Origin: Bacteroidales bacterium
GTDB lineage: Bacteria; Bacteroidota; Bacteroidia; Bacteroidales; UBA7960
Direction: 5' to 3'
Assembly: GCA_003557765.1 (NCBI GenBank)
Contig: PWNO01000136.1
Coordinates: 1 to 7,199 of the forward strand
Length of the DNA: 7,199 bases
Made by a program: the position numbers and the translations under genes. Of this stretch, positions 1-6,352 are shown piece after piece. Under the pieces are notes generated by a model that saw only the letters and a list, made by a program, of their open reading frames with translations, searched no databases and was not told the DNA's origin. Each line of letters begins with the position of its first letter. Within the stretch, counting starts at the first letter, position 1.

Positions 1-15
1 AAATAGTGTGAGTCA

Positions 16-160
16 TAAGGTTAAGATTAAGATTGAGATTAAGATTGAGATTAAGATTAAGATTGAGATTAAGATTAAGATTGAGATTGAGGCTGAGCGT
101 AAGCGAAGTCCCGAGAGTTTACGATTCGGGAAGCGATTCGGGATTAAGATTAAGGTTGAG
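16..160. repeat. Left arm of inverted repeat with hexamer array
   Basis: The outer part (19-90) is twelve consecutive hexamers: one GGTTAA, then GATTAA and GATTGA units in irregular alternation. It passes into a unique block (91-143) containing GGCTGAGCG, AAGCGAAGTCCCGA and two copies of CGATTCGGGA (122-131 and 134-143). It closes with three more hexamers (142-159: GATTAA, GATTAA, GGTTGA). Positions 79-114 are an exact reverse complement of 691-726, and 131-145 of 671-685, so this is the left arm of an inverted repeat around the four-helix bundle gene. Because the unit is 6 bp, the array stays open in several frames and produces Ile/Lys/Glu dipeptide ORFs. I regard those as artefacts. Confidence 0.9.
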
Positions 161-193
161 TGGGGGTGTTTTGGTGTAATTTTAACTGGTTTT

Positions 194-227
194 TTTGTTA
201 TATTAATAAAAAACAATACTATATTTG
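194..227 (+). promoter_or_regulatory. Candidate Bacteroidota-type promoter for the four-helix bundle gene
   Basis: TATATTTG at 220-227 matches the Bacteroidota -7 consensus TAnnTTTG. A TTTG at 194-197 could serve as the -33 element, but the 22-nt spacing is a little longer than the usual 19-21. The surrounding sequence is A+T-rich, and the box lies about 60 nt upstream of the ATG at 289. It sits inside the inverted-repeat cassette, so the gene could carry its own promoter wherever the cassette lies. This is a motif match only; such matches arise by chance in AT-rich DNA. Confidence 0.35.
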
Positions 228-288
228 TGTTTTATTTAGATAAAAAAAGGCACGGGTGGTTTATATGTCATTATAATTGTAATGTTTT

Positions 289-666
289 ATGAAGTATAAG
301 TGTTTTTCTGAGATGCCGGTTTGGAAAATGTCGTTGGAGTTGTCAAAAAAGGTTTTTAAGCTCACTTCTGTTTTGCCGCGGGTTGAAGATTATGGACTGA
401 GTTCCCAATTAAGGCGTTCGGCGAACAGCATCTCGGCTAACATCGCTGAGGCTTATGGTCGCAAGCATCTCAAGGGTAAATCTGTTTATTATATTGTTGC
501 TCGGGGGTCTGCATACGAAGCACAAAGCCACCTGCTATATGGGGAAATCGTTGGCTACTTCAAAAAAGATACCGTTGGCGACTTGGTTTCAGATTATGCA
601 ACCATTATCCACGAACTCAATAAAATTCTAAAAACGCTTCAGAACCAATCTAAACCCCGTTCTTAA
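289..666 (+). CDS. Four-helix bundle protein (S23/IVP, Avd-like family)
   Basis: This 125-residue protein matches the four-helix bundle family also called S23 or 23S rRNA intervening-sequence protein. Family hallmarks are an N-terminal MPVWKMSLELSKKVF segment (residues 9-23), the signature running from LPRVEDYGLSSQLRRSA into NSISANIAEAYGR (29-58), and a Gly-Ser-Ala-Tyr-Glu helix (residues 73-77). The length is normal for the family and nothing looks truncated. Its biochemical role is unknown. Relatives are encoded inside 23S rRNA intervening sequences, and the related Avd protein binds nucleic acid and works with the reverse transcriptase of diversity-generating retroelements; neither an rRNA nor an RT is seen here. 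The ATG at 289 was chosen because the family signature starts soon after it. The stop codon TAA (664-666) falls inside the first hexamer of the right arm, so the gene occupies nearly the whole loop of the cassette. It is more A+T-rich than the EPS genes to the right, which fits separate acquisition. Confidence 0.88.
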   Translation: MKYKCFSEMPVWKMSLELSKKVFKLTSVLPRVEDYGLSSQLRRSANSISANIAEAYGRKHLKGKSVYYIVARGSAYEAQSHLLYGEIVGYFKKDTVGDLVSDYATIIHELNKILKTLQNQSKPRS

Positions 667-780
667 CCTCAATCCCGAATCGCTTCGCTTTCGGGACTTC
701 GCTTACGCTCAGCCTCAATCTCAATCTCAACCTTAACCTTAACCTTAACCTTAACCTTAACCTTAACCTTAACCTTAGCC
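663..780. repeat. Right arm of inverted repeat with hexamer array
   Basis: Read inward to outward on the plus strand, the arm has two hexamers (TTAACC, TCAATC at 663-674) and then a unique block (675-712) that includes CGAATCGCTTCGC and CGGGACTTCGCTTACGC. Next come TCAATC, TCAATC and TCAACC, overlapping seven perfect CCTTAA units and a terminal CCTTAG (731-778). Positions 691-726 are an exact inverted copy of 79-114 (36 of 36), and 671-685 of 131-145 (15 of 15). A local stem (TCCCGAA 673-679 with TTCGGGA 690-696) could also form just after the gene's stop codon. The array is nearly pure TTAAGG-type, unlike the GATTRA-rich left arm. Confidence 0.9.
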
Positions 781-797
781 TACGGCTTCGCCCCCTC

Positions 798-829
798 AGT
801 CCCACTTTGGTGGAGTCCCACTTTGGTGG
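798..829. repeat. 16-bp perfect tandem duplication with palindromic core
   Basis: AGTCCCACTTTGGTGG occurs twice head to tail (798-813 and 814-829) without mismatch. Each copy contains the small inverted repeat CCAC-TTTG-GTGG (802-813 and 818-829), so two adjacent 4-bp-stem hairpins are possible. It lies just outside the right arm of the four-helix cassette, and no function can be assigned. Confidence 0.85.
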
Positions 830-897
830 CTGGTCAGAAACAGGGGTTGTTTTGTGAAATCTTTGATAAAAGTACCCAAAATTACAAATAAGAGGCA

Positions 898-925
898 AAC
901 CTGGCAGGTTCTTTTTCTTTTTTCT
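898..925 (+). terminator. Weak intrinsic terminator-like hairpin
   Basis: AACCT-GGC-AGGTT (898-910) forms a short 5-bp stem and is followed on the plus strand by a pyrimidine run with several T tracts (911-925). It could stop plus-strand transcription coming from the four-helix gene, although it lies more than 200 bp past that gene. On the minus strand the following U tract is poor, so it is a weaker candidate for ending the glycosyltransferase transcript. The stem is short and the call is tentative. Confidence 0.35.
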
Positions 926-1000
926 CTGAAGTATCCGTGGTTATTTTTTGTTAACACGTGCTGATGGTGTGACGCGACAGGCGGCGTCTCTTGAGGATTT

Positions 1001-2074
1001 TCAAACCGCCTTTGCCATCTCTTCCGCCATCTTCTCCAGGGTAAAGTGTTTTGCCACCCATTGCCGTGCGTTATTTCCGATTTGGCGACATGCTTCAGGA
1101 TTGTTGGCCAGCGAGGATATGGCCCGGGCGATGGCGTACGGGTCTTGCGGGGGAACCAGGACTCCTTTGCTGCTGTCGGGAATAAGTTCATCGGCGCCAT
1201 TTACCCGTGTAAGGACAACGGGTTTGGCCGCGGCCATTGCTTCGATGGCGGCATTTGGCATCCCTTCATACAGGGAAGGCAGCACAAAGAGGTCGCAGCC
1301 CCGGAGATAGGGCCACACATCGTTTACAAACCCTTCGAAATGAATCCGGTCTGCGACACCCTGCTTTTGGGCGTAGGCCGTCAGCTTTTGCCGGTATTTG
1401 CCGTCGCCGAGCACCACGAACTGCAGCGCTGCCGTCTCTTTCGGCAGCAGGGTGATGGCATCGATCAGGTAGCGGTAACCTTTCTGGTGCGCCAGACGTC
1501 CCACGCTCAGCACAATTTTTTTTTCCGGGAAGCGGACGGAGAAATCGTGAACCCCGTTCTCCTCCATTGCAGGGATGTGCACACCATTGTGGATCACCGT
1601 CACGAAACCTTCTTGAAAAAAATGCCTGGCAGTATAATGGTCGCTGATGCTTTGGGTGTTGGTGATGATACCGTCGGCAAAGGTGTTGTGCAGCCATACG
1701 TGTTTGCGGATGTTATGGTTCAGCGGCAGTCCGTGACGCACCAGCACACGCGGACGCCGGCATTGCTTCAGGAGATGCACCGCCAGGCCGGTCACGGTCA
1801 GGTCGGTCGGACGGACAATCACCACGTCCACCCGGTGCTTGCGGAGGTAGTGTGCAAGTTTCAGCACGTAGTACGGACTGATATCGCTGTAGATATTGAA
1901 TGCCGTTGTTTCCACTCCTGCTGCTGCTGCCTTTTCCAGCAGTTTCGAGCCGCCATGTCCGGCCACCACCACGTCAAACCCCTTTTCCTGCAGTCCGGCC
2001 GCCGCCGCCACTGTCCATTTCTCGCCACCGCCGAATTTCTTTTTCCCAATGGTGTTGATGAAGAGCAGGTTCAT
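1001..2074 (-). CDS. GT4-family glycosyltransferase (GT-B fold)
   Basis: This 357-residue protein has the two Rossmann-like halves of a GT-B retaining glycosyltransferase. The N-terminal acceptor half has the glycine-rich loop FGGGEKW (14-20). The C-terminal donor half has LSVGRLAHQKGYRYLIDA (189-206) and the GT4 E-x7-E signature in SLYEGMPNAAIEAMAAAKPVV, with E270 and E278. A small NGV turn (163-165) precedes the linker, as usual. It would transfer a sugar from a nucleotide-sugar donor to a growing glycan on the cytoplasmic face of the inner membrane; no membrane segment is seen. Donor and acceptor cannot be read from the sequence. It is the last gene of the minus-strand polysaccharide block, 65 bp after wzi. 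The ATG is preceded by a strongly A-rich stretch and the first residues (MNLLFINTIG) begin the first beta strand directly, which supports this start. Length is normal for the family. Confidence 0.93.
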   Translation of the reverse strand: MNLLFINTIGKKKFGGGEKWTVAAAAGLQEKGFDVVVAGHGGSKLLEKAAAAGVETTAFNIYSDISPYYVLKLAHYLRKHRVDVVIVRPTDLTVTGLAVHLLKQCRRPRVLVRHGLPLNHNIRKHVWLHNTFADGIITNTQSISDHYTARHFFQEGFVTVIHNGVHIPAMEENGVHDFSVRFPEKKIVLSVGRLAHQKGYRYLIDAITLLPKETAALQFVVLGDGKYRQKLTAYAQKQGVADRIHFEGFVNDVWPYLRGCDLFVLPSLYEGMPNAAIEAMAAAKPVVLTRVNGADELIPDSSKGVLVPPQDPYAIARAISSLANNPEACRQIGNNARQWVAKHFTLEKMAEEMAKAV

Positions 2075-2089
2075 TTTTTTTGTTTTTTT
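2075..2089 (-). promoter_or_regulatory. A-rich translation-initiation region of the glycosyltransferase
   Basis: On the minus strand the bases just before the ATG read CAAAAAAACAAAAAAA. There is no Shine-Dalgarno motif. A-rich, unstructured leaders of this kind are typical of Bacteroidota starts and support the ATG at 2074. Confidence 0.4.
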
Positions 2090-2139
2090 GATGATGGATA
2101 TGGCGGAAAGGACAACGGTGCAGGGCGATGGTTTAAGAT

Positions 2140-3585
2140 TCAGTGCTTTGGGGTCAGGTTTTTTTGCAGGTGAATTATCACGCCGGTATTGTCTCCATAC
2201 ATTCTGCCGACATCTGCGGCAACAGTTATGCCGGCTTGCAGACCGTACCAGGGAAGGGGACGTTTCAGCTCGAGCATCAGGCTAAGCTGGTCGATTGGTG
2301 GCTCAAAAGGTACCGGGTGGCGACCGTAGTTGCGTGAATAAGTTGCCAGGGCGCGGTAGGAGAGGGTTTCGCTGAAGAAGCCTTCTATGCCGACGTGATG
2401 GGCCAGCACTCTGTTGTTGGTAATCCTTTCTGAAGCCGGGTCGTTAAGTATGGGTGAGGTGATCAGCGGGGTGCCGATGGTAAAGCCGAAATAGGTCCAG
2501 CCTGAGCGGTAATGGCCGTGGTTGAAGTAGTTGTCGTTGCCTCCAACCACATTGCCGTCGGGGTCGTCGTGGGTGGGACCGCTTTGATCTTTCGTATGCA
2601 GAAACTCATACACCACTGCTTGCAGCAGGTGCCGCTCGTCGGTGAAGCGGACATAGGCACCCCAGAGCCCGTCCGGAAAATTTTGCCGCCGCAGTCCGGA
2701 GCCATCTTCAAAAACATCTTGTTGATAAATACCAGCCTTAAAGCGCTCCCTGTTCAGGTCAATGCCGTAATTGCGCGACCCCAGGGTGTTTCCGAACTTA
2801 TTGATGGCCCATCCGCCGGGGGTGGCCGGGTCGTCGGGGTCGCCGGCACGGTTGAAAAAGATCCGGTAATAGGCATTCAGGTCTGACGGGTATGGCGTTC
2901 CTGATGGTGGTGTGCCACCCCACTGGGCGTAGTGGTTAAAGCCGTAGGTGATATTTACCGGGAGTGTTCCCCCGAGTCGCAGGTAAATGTTTTTATGATG
3001 CATCCACACATCCTTTACGTGGCGATCTGCTTCAAACCATCCGTGCGACAGCAGGCCTTTCACTTCGAGGTATCCACGGGTAAGTGGCACGTCGATGTAT
3101 CCCGGTGTGGCGATTTCCACCTTCCACATCGGTCGGGTATTGCCTGACCAGATTACCGAACCTGTTGACAGGTCAGGCTCTTTGCTTCCAACAATCTCCG
3201 TCCATCGTCCGGCACGCAGGTGCAGCAGCGACTTGTAGCGCAGCAATCCGTAAGCCTGATGTATCCAAAAATCATTTCTGCTCCCCATGAGTCCATAGAG
3301 TTCAAGTCCGTAAGCCACGCTGATGGCCCTGGTGGTGTCGGGATCAGCAAACAGCGACAAATCCAATGCTGCCGCTGAACTGTTTTCCGGCAGGAATTTT
3401 CCTTCCCGGTTCGACAACAACCAGAATGGGGCTGCGCGTCCCTCACTCAGAAGGGTAGCAACTCCCAGTCCGTAATGATCGGGAGCAGGGAGCCATTGTG
3501 CCTGCATCATCAGGGGACATAGCAGCAGCGACAGCAATGCCATTCCCGGATGCGTGATGAACTTGCGCAAAGAAAAGGTTTCCAT
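2140..3585 (-). CDS. wzi: Capsule assembly protein Wzi family, outer-membrane beta barrel
   Basis: This 481-residue protein has an N-terminal signal peptide: basic start with R7/K8, a hydrophobic run at residues 15-27, and likely cleavage before QW at 30-31. The mature part matches the Bacteroidota Wzi family. Landmarks are APFWLLSNREGKF (52-64), the GRWTEIVG segment (126-133), SGNTRPMWKVEIATPGYIDVPL (147-168), HYAQWGG (218-224) and NDNYFNHGHYRSGWTYFGFTIGTPL (350-374). Alternating hydrophobic strands continue to the C-terminus, as expected of an outer-membrane barrel. In Escherichia coli, Wzi is an outer-membrane lectin-like barrel that helps anchor capsule at the surface; Bacteroidota relatives sit in EPS and capsule loci and are presumed to do the same. 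LLLC at residues 21-24 is not a good lipobox, so I do not call it a lipoprotein. It lies between the sugar dehydratase (149 bp upstream) and the glycosyltransferase (65 bp downstream). Confidence 0.9.
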   Translation of the reverse strand: METFSLRKFITHPGMALLSLLLCPLMMQAQWLPAPDHYGLGVATLLSEGRAAPFWLLSNREGKFLPENSSAAALDLSLFADPDTTRAISVAYGLELYGLMGSRNDFWIHQAYGLLRYKSLLHLRAGRWTEIVGSKEPDLSTGSVIWSGNTRPMWKVEIATPGYIDVPLTRGYLEVKGLLSHGWFEADRHVKDVWMHHKNIYLRLGGTLPVNITYGFNHYAQWGGTPPSGTPYPSDLNAYYRIFFNRAGDPDDPATPGGWAINKFGNTLGSRNYGIDLNRERFKAGIYQQDVFEDGSGLRRQNFPDGLWGAYVRFTDERHLLQAVVYEFLHTKDQSGPTHDDPDGNVVGGNDNYFNHGHYRSGWTYFGFTIGTPLITSPILNDPASERITNNRVLAHHVGIEGFFSETLSYRALATYSRNYGRHPVPFEPPIDQLSLMLELKRPLPWYGLQAGITVAADVGRMYGDNTGVIIHLQKNLTPKH

Positions 3586-3612
3586 CTGTTTATAATTTCA
3601 CAGGTGCCTGAG

Positions 3613-3636
3613 ATGGACAGCCCAAGTGCTGTCCGT
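3613..3636 (-). other. Hairpin in wzi leader (proximal)
   Basis: GGACAGC (3615-3621) and GCTGTCC (3628-3634) form a perfect 7-bp stem with a 6-nt loop. An outer G·U-type pair and an A-T pair could extend it. It lies about 30 nt before the wzi start codon on the minus strand. No U tract follows, so it is more likely an RNA-processing or stability element, or chance, than a terminator. Confidence 0.5.
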
Positions 3637-3661
3637 ATAATATTTCTTGTTGTAAAACATG

Positions 3662-3683
3662 CAGGCCGGACTTCACCGGCCTG
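3662..3683 (-). terminator. Strong GC hairpin between dehydratase and wzi
   Basis: CAGGCCGG (3662-3669) and CCGGCCTG (3676-3683) form a perfect 8-bp GC-rich stem with a 6-nt loop, about 50 nt after the dehydratase stop codon on the minus strand. The bases that follow in transcript order (CATGTTTTACAAC) include only four consecutive T, so it is at best a weak intrinsic terminator or attenuator. It may separate the dosage of wzi from that of the dehydratase. Confidence 0.45.
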
Positions 3684-3734
3684 TAATAGTAATGTATTCC
3701 TTCTGACTTCCGGCTTCTTCCTTCGACACCAGGG

Positions 3735-5651
3735 TTATTTTTCGGCCCCGATGAGCTTTTGTTCTTCGGATTCAACCTGGTACTCAGGAACGAGCTGTTT
3801 TATCACCGAAATGATGTGTTTGAAGGATCTTTTGCTCATCATCATCTCAATCTGCTCAAATATTCGTGTTGTTTTTTCGAAGTCCTGGCTTTCCAGGCGA
3901 GCGATCATAATTTTTGGATGGTGGGTGGGCAGATTTTCTTCGCTATGGCTAAAGAGCTCTTCATACATCTTTTCTCCCGGCCGCAGTCCGGAAATGACGA
4001 TGTTGATATCGACATCCGGTTCCAGTCCTGAGAGTTTGATCATTTTTCTGGCCACGTCGATGATGCGTACCTGTTCGCCCATGTCGAACACGAGGATTTC
4101 GCCACCGTGGCCCATCACACTGGCTTCCAGCACCAGTTCACAGGCTTCCGGGATGGTCATAAAGAAGCGTGTCATTTCGGGGTGCGTCACAGTTACAGGT
4201 CCTCCTGAGGCAATCTGTTTTTCAAAGATCGGTATAACAGACCCGTTTGATCCCAGCACATTACCAAAGCGGGTGGTAATAAAGCGCGTGCTGCTGTGTG
4301 TATAATTTCCCAGGCTTTGGATATAGATCTCGGCAAGACGTTTGGAGACTCCCATAAAGCTTGTGGGGTTTACCACCTTGTCGGTAGAAACCAGCACAAA
4401 GTCGGAAGCTTTGAACTCAAAAGCCAGCAGGGCCAGGTTGCGCGTGCCAAAAGCGTTTACGCGCAGGGCCTCGAACGGGTTGTTTTCCAGCATGGGCACG
4501 TGCTTGTATGCTGCTGCGTGGTAAATAATGTCCGGACGGTGGCATTTAAAAACCTGTCGTAGGTTTTTTTCCTGGCTTACATCGCAGAGGACATAGTGTA
4601 TCTCGATGTTGTTGTCGCCCTCTTTTATAAACTCTTGTTCGAGTTCGAAAAGTGGTGTTTCCGCCTGATCAAGTAAAATAAGCTTTTTGGGTTGGCGCCT
4701 TTTGATCTGTCGGGCCAGTTCGCTGCCGATGCTGCCTGCGGCACCGGTTACCATCACCACCTTGTTGATGAAGTGGTCATTTAATTTGCTGTTGTTGATC
4801 ATAATTGGCGGACGCTGCAGCAGCTCCTGGATCTTCACCTTGCGAATCTGCCTCACGTTCAAACGGCCGTCCTGCCAGTCTTTGTAACCGGGAACGGTAA
4901 GCAGCTTTACGTCCAGCGCCAGGCAGTGCTCGATGATCTCCTTCCTTCGGATGGCCGGCATGTTTTGTACGGCCAGGATGATCTGGCTAACCCCTTTGTT
5001 ATGGACGAATTCTTTGTCAAGCTTGTTAAAAGAATATACCGGCACACCTCCGATTGTTTTCCCCTGTTTCCCCGGACTGTCATCAATAAAGCCAACTACC
5101 CGGAAGGGCGTATTGGTAGTTGCGTTGATGGTGTTCTGGGTAGCGATGCCCATCTCCCCGGCGCCAAATATCAGCACGAGATCCTGCCTGGTGCGGTGAC
5201 GCGTAAGCGACAGGTAGACAACCTTGATACTGAAGCGGAAAAGCAGCAGTATCAATATACTGGCCATTGTGGCAATCAATACTATTGATATAGAAAAATT
5301 AATGCTTTGAAAATTGACCACCAACATCAGAAAACTACAGCAAAGCAGCATGGTTCCCGAGCTCAGAACCACGGCTAAAAACATCCGCAGGATGTCCTGA
5401 AGCCCCGTATGTCGAATGATGCCCCGATGGGTGTTAAGCAAGAGAAAGAAAAACAGGTGGAACAAACCATAGATGAATATCTGCCTGAACATCATCTCCA
5501 CCTTTGTGGCATCCAGCAAAAAATTGAAACGCAACAGGTATGCCGACATAAAGGCCAGCATCACCAGCACCAGGTCAATGGTCAGGATGACCCAGGGTGA
5601 AACAAACCGATGGCTGTGCCGCAGAATGTAGTTGCGTAATTGTTTTTGCAT
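3735..5651 (-). CDS. Membrane-bound nucleotide-sugar 4,6-dehydratase (WbpM/CapD/FlaA1-like)
   Basis: This 638-residue protein has the full architecture of large WbpM-type enzymes. About four membrane segments (roughly 20-41, 57-73, 88-112 and 118-147) are followed by a first Rossmann domain with GAGEMGIA (163-170). The C-terminal short-chain dehydrogenase domain has the NAD(P)-binding loop VTGAAGSIGSELARQ (301-315), AAAYKHVPMLE (379-389) and STDKVVNPTSFMGVSKR (422-438). The catalytic position has Met433-x3-Lys437 instead of Tyr-x3-Lys, the altered SMK triad known for WbpM/FlaA1 enzymes. LRPGEKMYEE (556-565) is also typical. The family converts UDP-GlcNAc-type donors to 4-keto-6-deoxy sugars, the first step towards residues such as QuiNAc, FucNAc or bacillosamine; the exact product is not readable here. 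The start is supported by a TATCTTTG box 22 nt upstream and by membrane segments starting soon after. It is 101 bp downstream of the exosortase. Confidence 0.93.
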   Translation of the reverse strand: MQKQLRNYILRHSHRFVSPWVILTIDLVLVMLAFMSAYLLRFNFLLDATKVEMMFRQIFIYGLFHLFFFLLLNTHRGIIRHTGLQDILRMFLAVVLSSGTMLLCCSFLMLVVNFQSINFSISIVLIATMASILILLLFRFSIKVVYLSLTRHRTRQDLVLIFGAGEMGIATQNTINATTNTPFRVVGFIDDSPGKQGKTIGGVPVYSFNKLDKEFVHNKGVSQIILAVQNMPAIRRKEIIEHCLALDVKLLTVPGYKDWQDGRLNVRQIRKVKIQELLQRPPIMINNSKLNDHFINKVVMVTGAAGSIGSELARQIKRRQPKKLILLDQAETPLFELEQEFIKEGDNNIEIHYVLCDVSQEKNLRQVFKCHRPDIIYHAAAYKHVPMLENNPFEALRVNAFGTRNLALLAFEFKASDFVLVSTDKVVNPTSFMGVSKRLAEIYIQSLGNYTHSSTRFITTRFGNVLGSNGSVIPIFEKQIASGGPVTVTHPEMTRFFMTIPEACELVLEASVMGHGGEILVFDMGEQVRIIDVARKMIKLSGLEPDVDINIVISGLRPGEKMYEELFSHSEENLPTHHPKIMIARLESQDFEKTTRIFEQIEMMMSKRSFKHIISVIKQLVPEYQVESEEQKLIGAEK

Positions 5652-5673
5652 CTTTATTCTTTAATTCGGAAAT

Positions 5674-5708
5674 CAAAGATAATATGAAAATCCAAATAAG
5701 GAAACAAA
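5674..5708 (-). promoter_or_regulatory. Candidate promoter for the dehydratase gene
   Basis: On the minus strand TATCTTTG (5674-5681) is an exact TAnnTTTG -7 match, 22 nt before the dehydratase ATG. TTTG at 5705-5708 could be the -33 element, with a 23-nt gap that is longer than ideal. If active, the leader would be only about 15 nt and the dehydratase would be transcribed separately from the exosortase. Confidence 0.45.
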
Positions 5709-5752
5709 TTTCCCGCATCAGGATACAAATAAACACGAAAAGATCCGGTCTT

Positions 5753-6340
5753 TTAAAGCACCTTTTTCTCTTTTGCTCTTTTTTTGGCAGGAAGATAAAA
5801 CCGCTCCACCCAAACGACCCACATCAGAAAAAGCACCAGATAAAAGAATGGGCGAAACACATAATCGTGATAAAAATCGAAGGCCCCGGCACGATTTACG
5901 TAAACAATGGCCAGACCGGCAATCCGTATGATGTTGACAAGATGGGTTACGATGATGCCTGCCGGGATGAACCATGCCTTGTGCTTCCACGGACCGGGAA
6001 AGAGTAGCATCAAAATAATGAAGTGGGCGAACCACTTCACAGCCGAGCAGCTTTCATCCACCAGGATGCCTCCCCCCTCGTTAAACTGCATCAGAAAGCC
6101 TTGCCGAACCATCTCTATCCCTAAAACACTTTCCACTACACGGGCACTGTGTGCGAAAAGCAGTCCGCGCAAATACAGGTACAAGCCTTCGAAGCCGGGG
6201 ATCATCAAAGTTTCCGGATCAATCAGGGCGGAGTACAAAAAGTGGAATCCCAATAATATCAACATAAACCAGACAATGTGCCTGACAAAACCGAATTCCG
6301 TGTTGCTTAGAAAAGATAGAGAACCCCCGGTATGTTTCAT
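5753..6340 (-). CDS. Exosortase/archaeosortase-family membrane protein
   Basis: This is a predicted multi-pass inner-membrane protein of 195 residues (from the start chosen here) with hydrophobic segments near 21-40, 52-75, 99-116, 122-148 and 161-183. The three family active-site residues are present in order: Cys98 in DESCSAVKW, Arg139 in HLVNIIRI and His158 in FYHDYVFRP. Exosortases are thought to cleave and transfer proteins carrying PEP-CTERM-like tails and are usually found in EPS gene clusters, as here. No tail-bearing substrate is encoded in the window. The start is uncertain. An in-frame ATG at 6400 would add 20 residues encoded by A/T-rich, lysine-rich sequence, but a TATCTTTG promoter-like box lies inside that extension (6345-6352), favouring the ATG at 6340. 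It is the first gene of the minus-strand block. I cannot assign a named exosortase subtype. Confidence 0.85.
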   Translation of the reverse strand: MKHTGGSLSFLSNTEFGFVRHIVWFMLILLGFHFLYSALIDPETLMIPGFEGLYLYLRGLLFAHSARVVESVLGIEMVRQGFLMQFNEGGGILVDESCSAVKWFAHFIILMLLFPGPWKHKAWFIPAGIIVTHLVNIIRIAGLAIVYVNRAGAFDFYHDYVFRPFFYLVLFLMWVVWVERFYLPAKKRAKEKKVL

Positions 6341-6344
6341 GATG

Positions 6345-6352
6345 CAAAGATA
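6345..6352 (-). promoter_or_regulatory. Candidate -7 box immediately upstream of exosortase start
   Basis: TATCTTTG on the minus strand is identical to the box ahead of the dehydratase. It ends four bases before the ATG at 6340, which would give a leaderless or nearly leaderless mRNA. No convincing TTTG -33 element was found at the expected distance, so the call is tentative. Confidence 0.35.

Larger units (their letters stand above)
667..1000. other. Non-coding interval between four-helix gene and glycosyltransferase
   Basis: The two flanking genes converge on this stretch. It holds the right inverted-repeat arm (to 780), a 16-bp tandem duplication (798-829) and a small terminator-like hairpin (898-910). 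It also has a weak GACGC/GCGTC inverted repeat (971-988) about a dozen bases past the glycosyltransferase stop codon. No protein-coding frame with a recognisable family was found; long frames across the hexamer array encode only Arg-Leu dipeptides. Confidence 0.7.

Noticed and set aside
19..90. Telomere-like repeats
   Set aside because: The TTAAGG/GATTAA arrays look superficially telomeric but are short, internal, inverted and flanked by bacterial genes.
8..292. Plus-strand frame encoding Ile/Lys/Glu dipeptide repeats whose stop overlaps the four-helix ATG
   Set aside because: It is produced by the 6-bp array, starts with GTG without any initiation signal, and continues into sequence with no recognisable domain. 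The stop/start overlap is most likely chance.
289..666. Diversity-generating retroelement with Avd
   Set aside because: The protein is related to Avd, but there is no reverse transcriptase, no template/variable repeat pair and no C-type-lectin target in the window.
16..780. CRISPR array
   Set aside because: The 6-bp units are contiguous with no spacers, and no cas genes are present.
650..898. Minus-strand frame with a long Arg-Leu repeat
   Set aside because: This is a translation artefact of the CCTTAA array and shows no family resemblance.
1..1000. 23S rRNA gene interrupted by an intervening sequence
   Set aside because: No rRNA-like sequence could be recognised on either side of the cassette.
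1046..2173. Long plus-strand open frame of 375 codons
   Set aside because: It is a shadow of the glycosyltransferase, whose minus-strand frame has clear GT4 motifs; the plus-strand product is rich in His/Cys/Gln and resembles no family.
3514..3517. Lipobox in the Wzi signal peptide (LLLC)
   Set aside because: The residues before the Cys do not fit the lipobox rule of Ala/Ser then Gly/Ala, and hydrophobic sequence continues past the Cys to a normal cleavage region.
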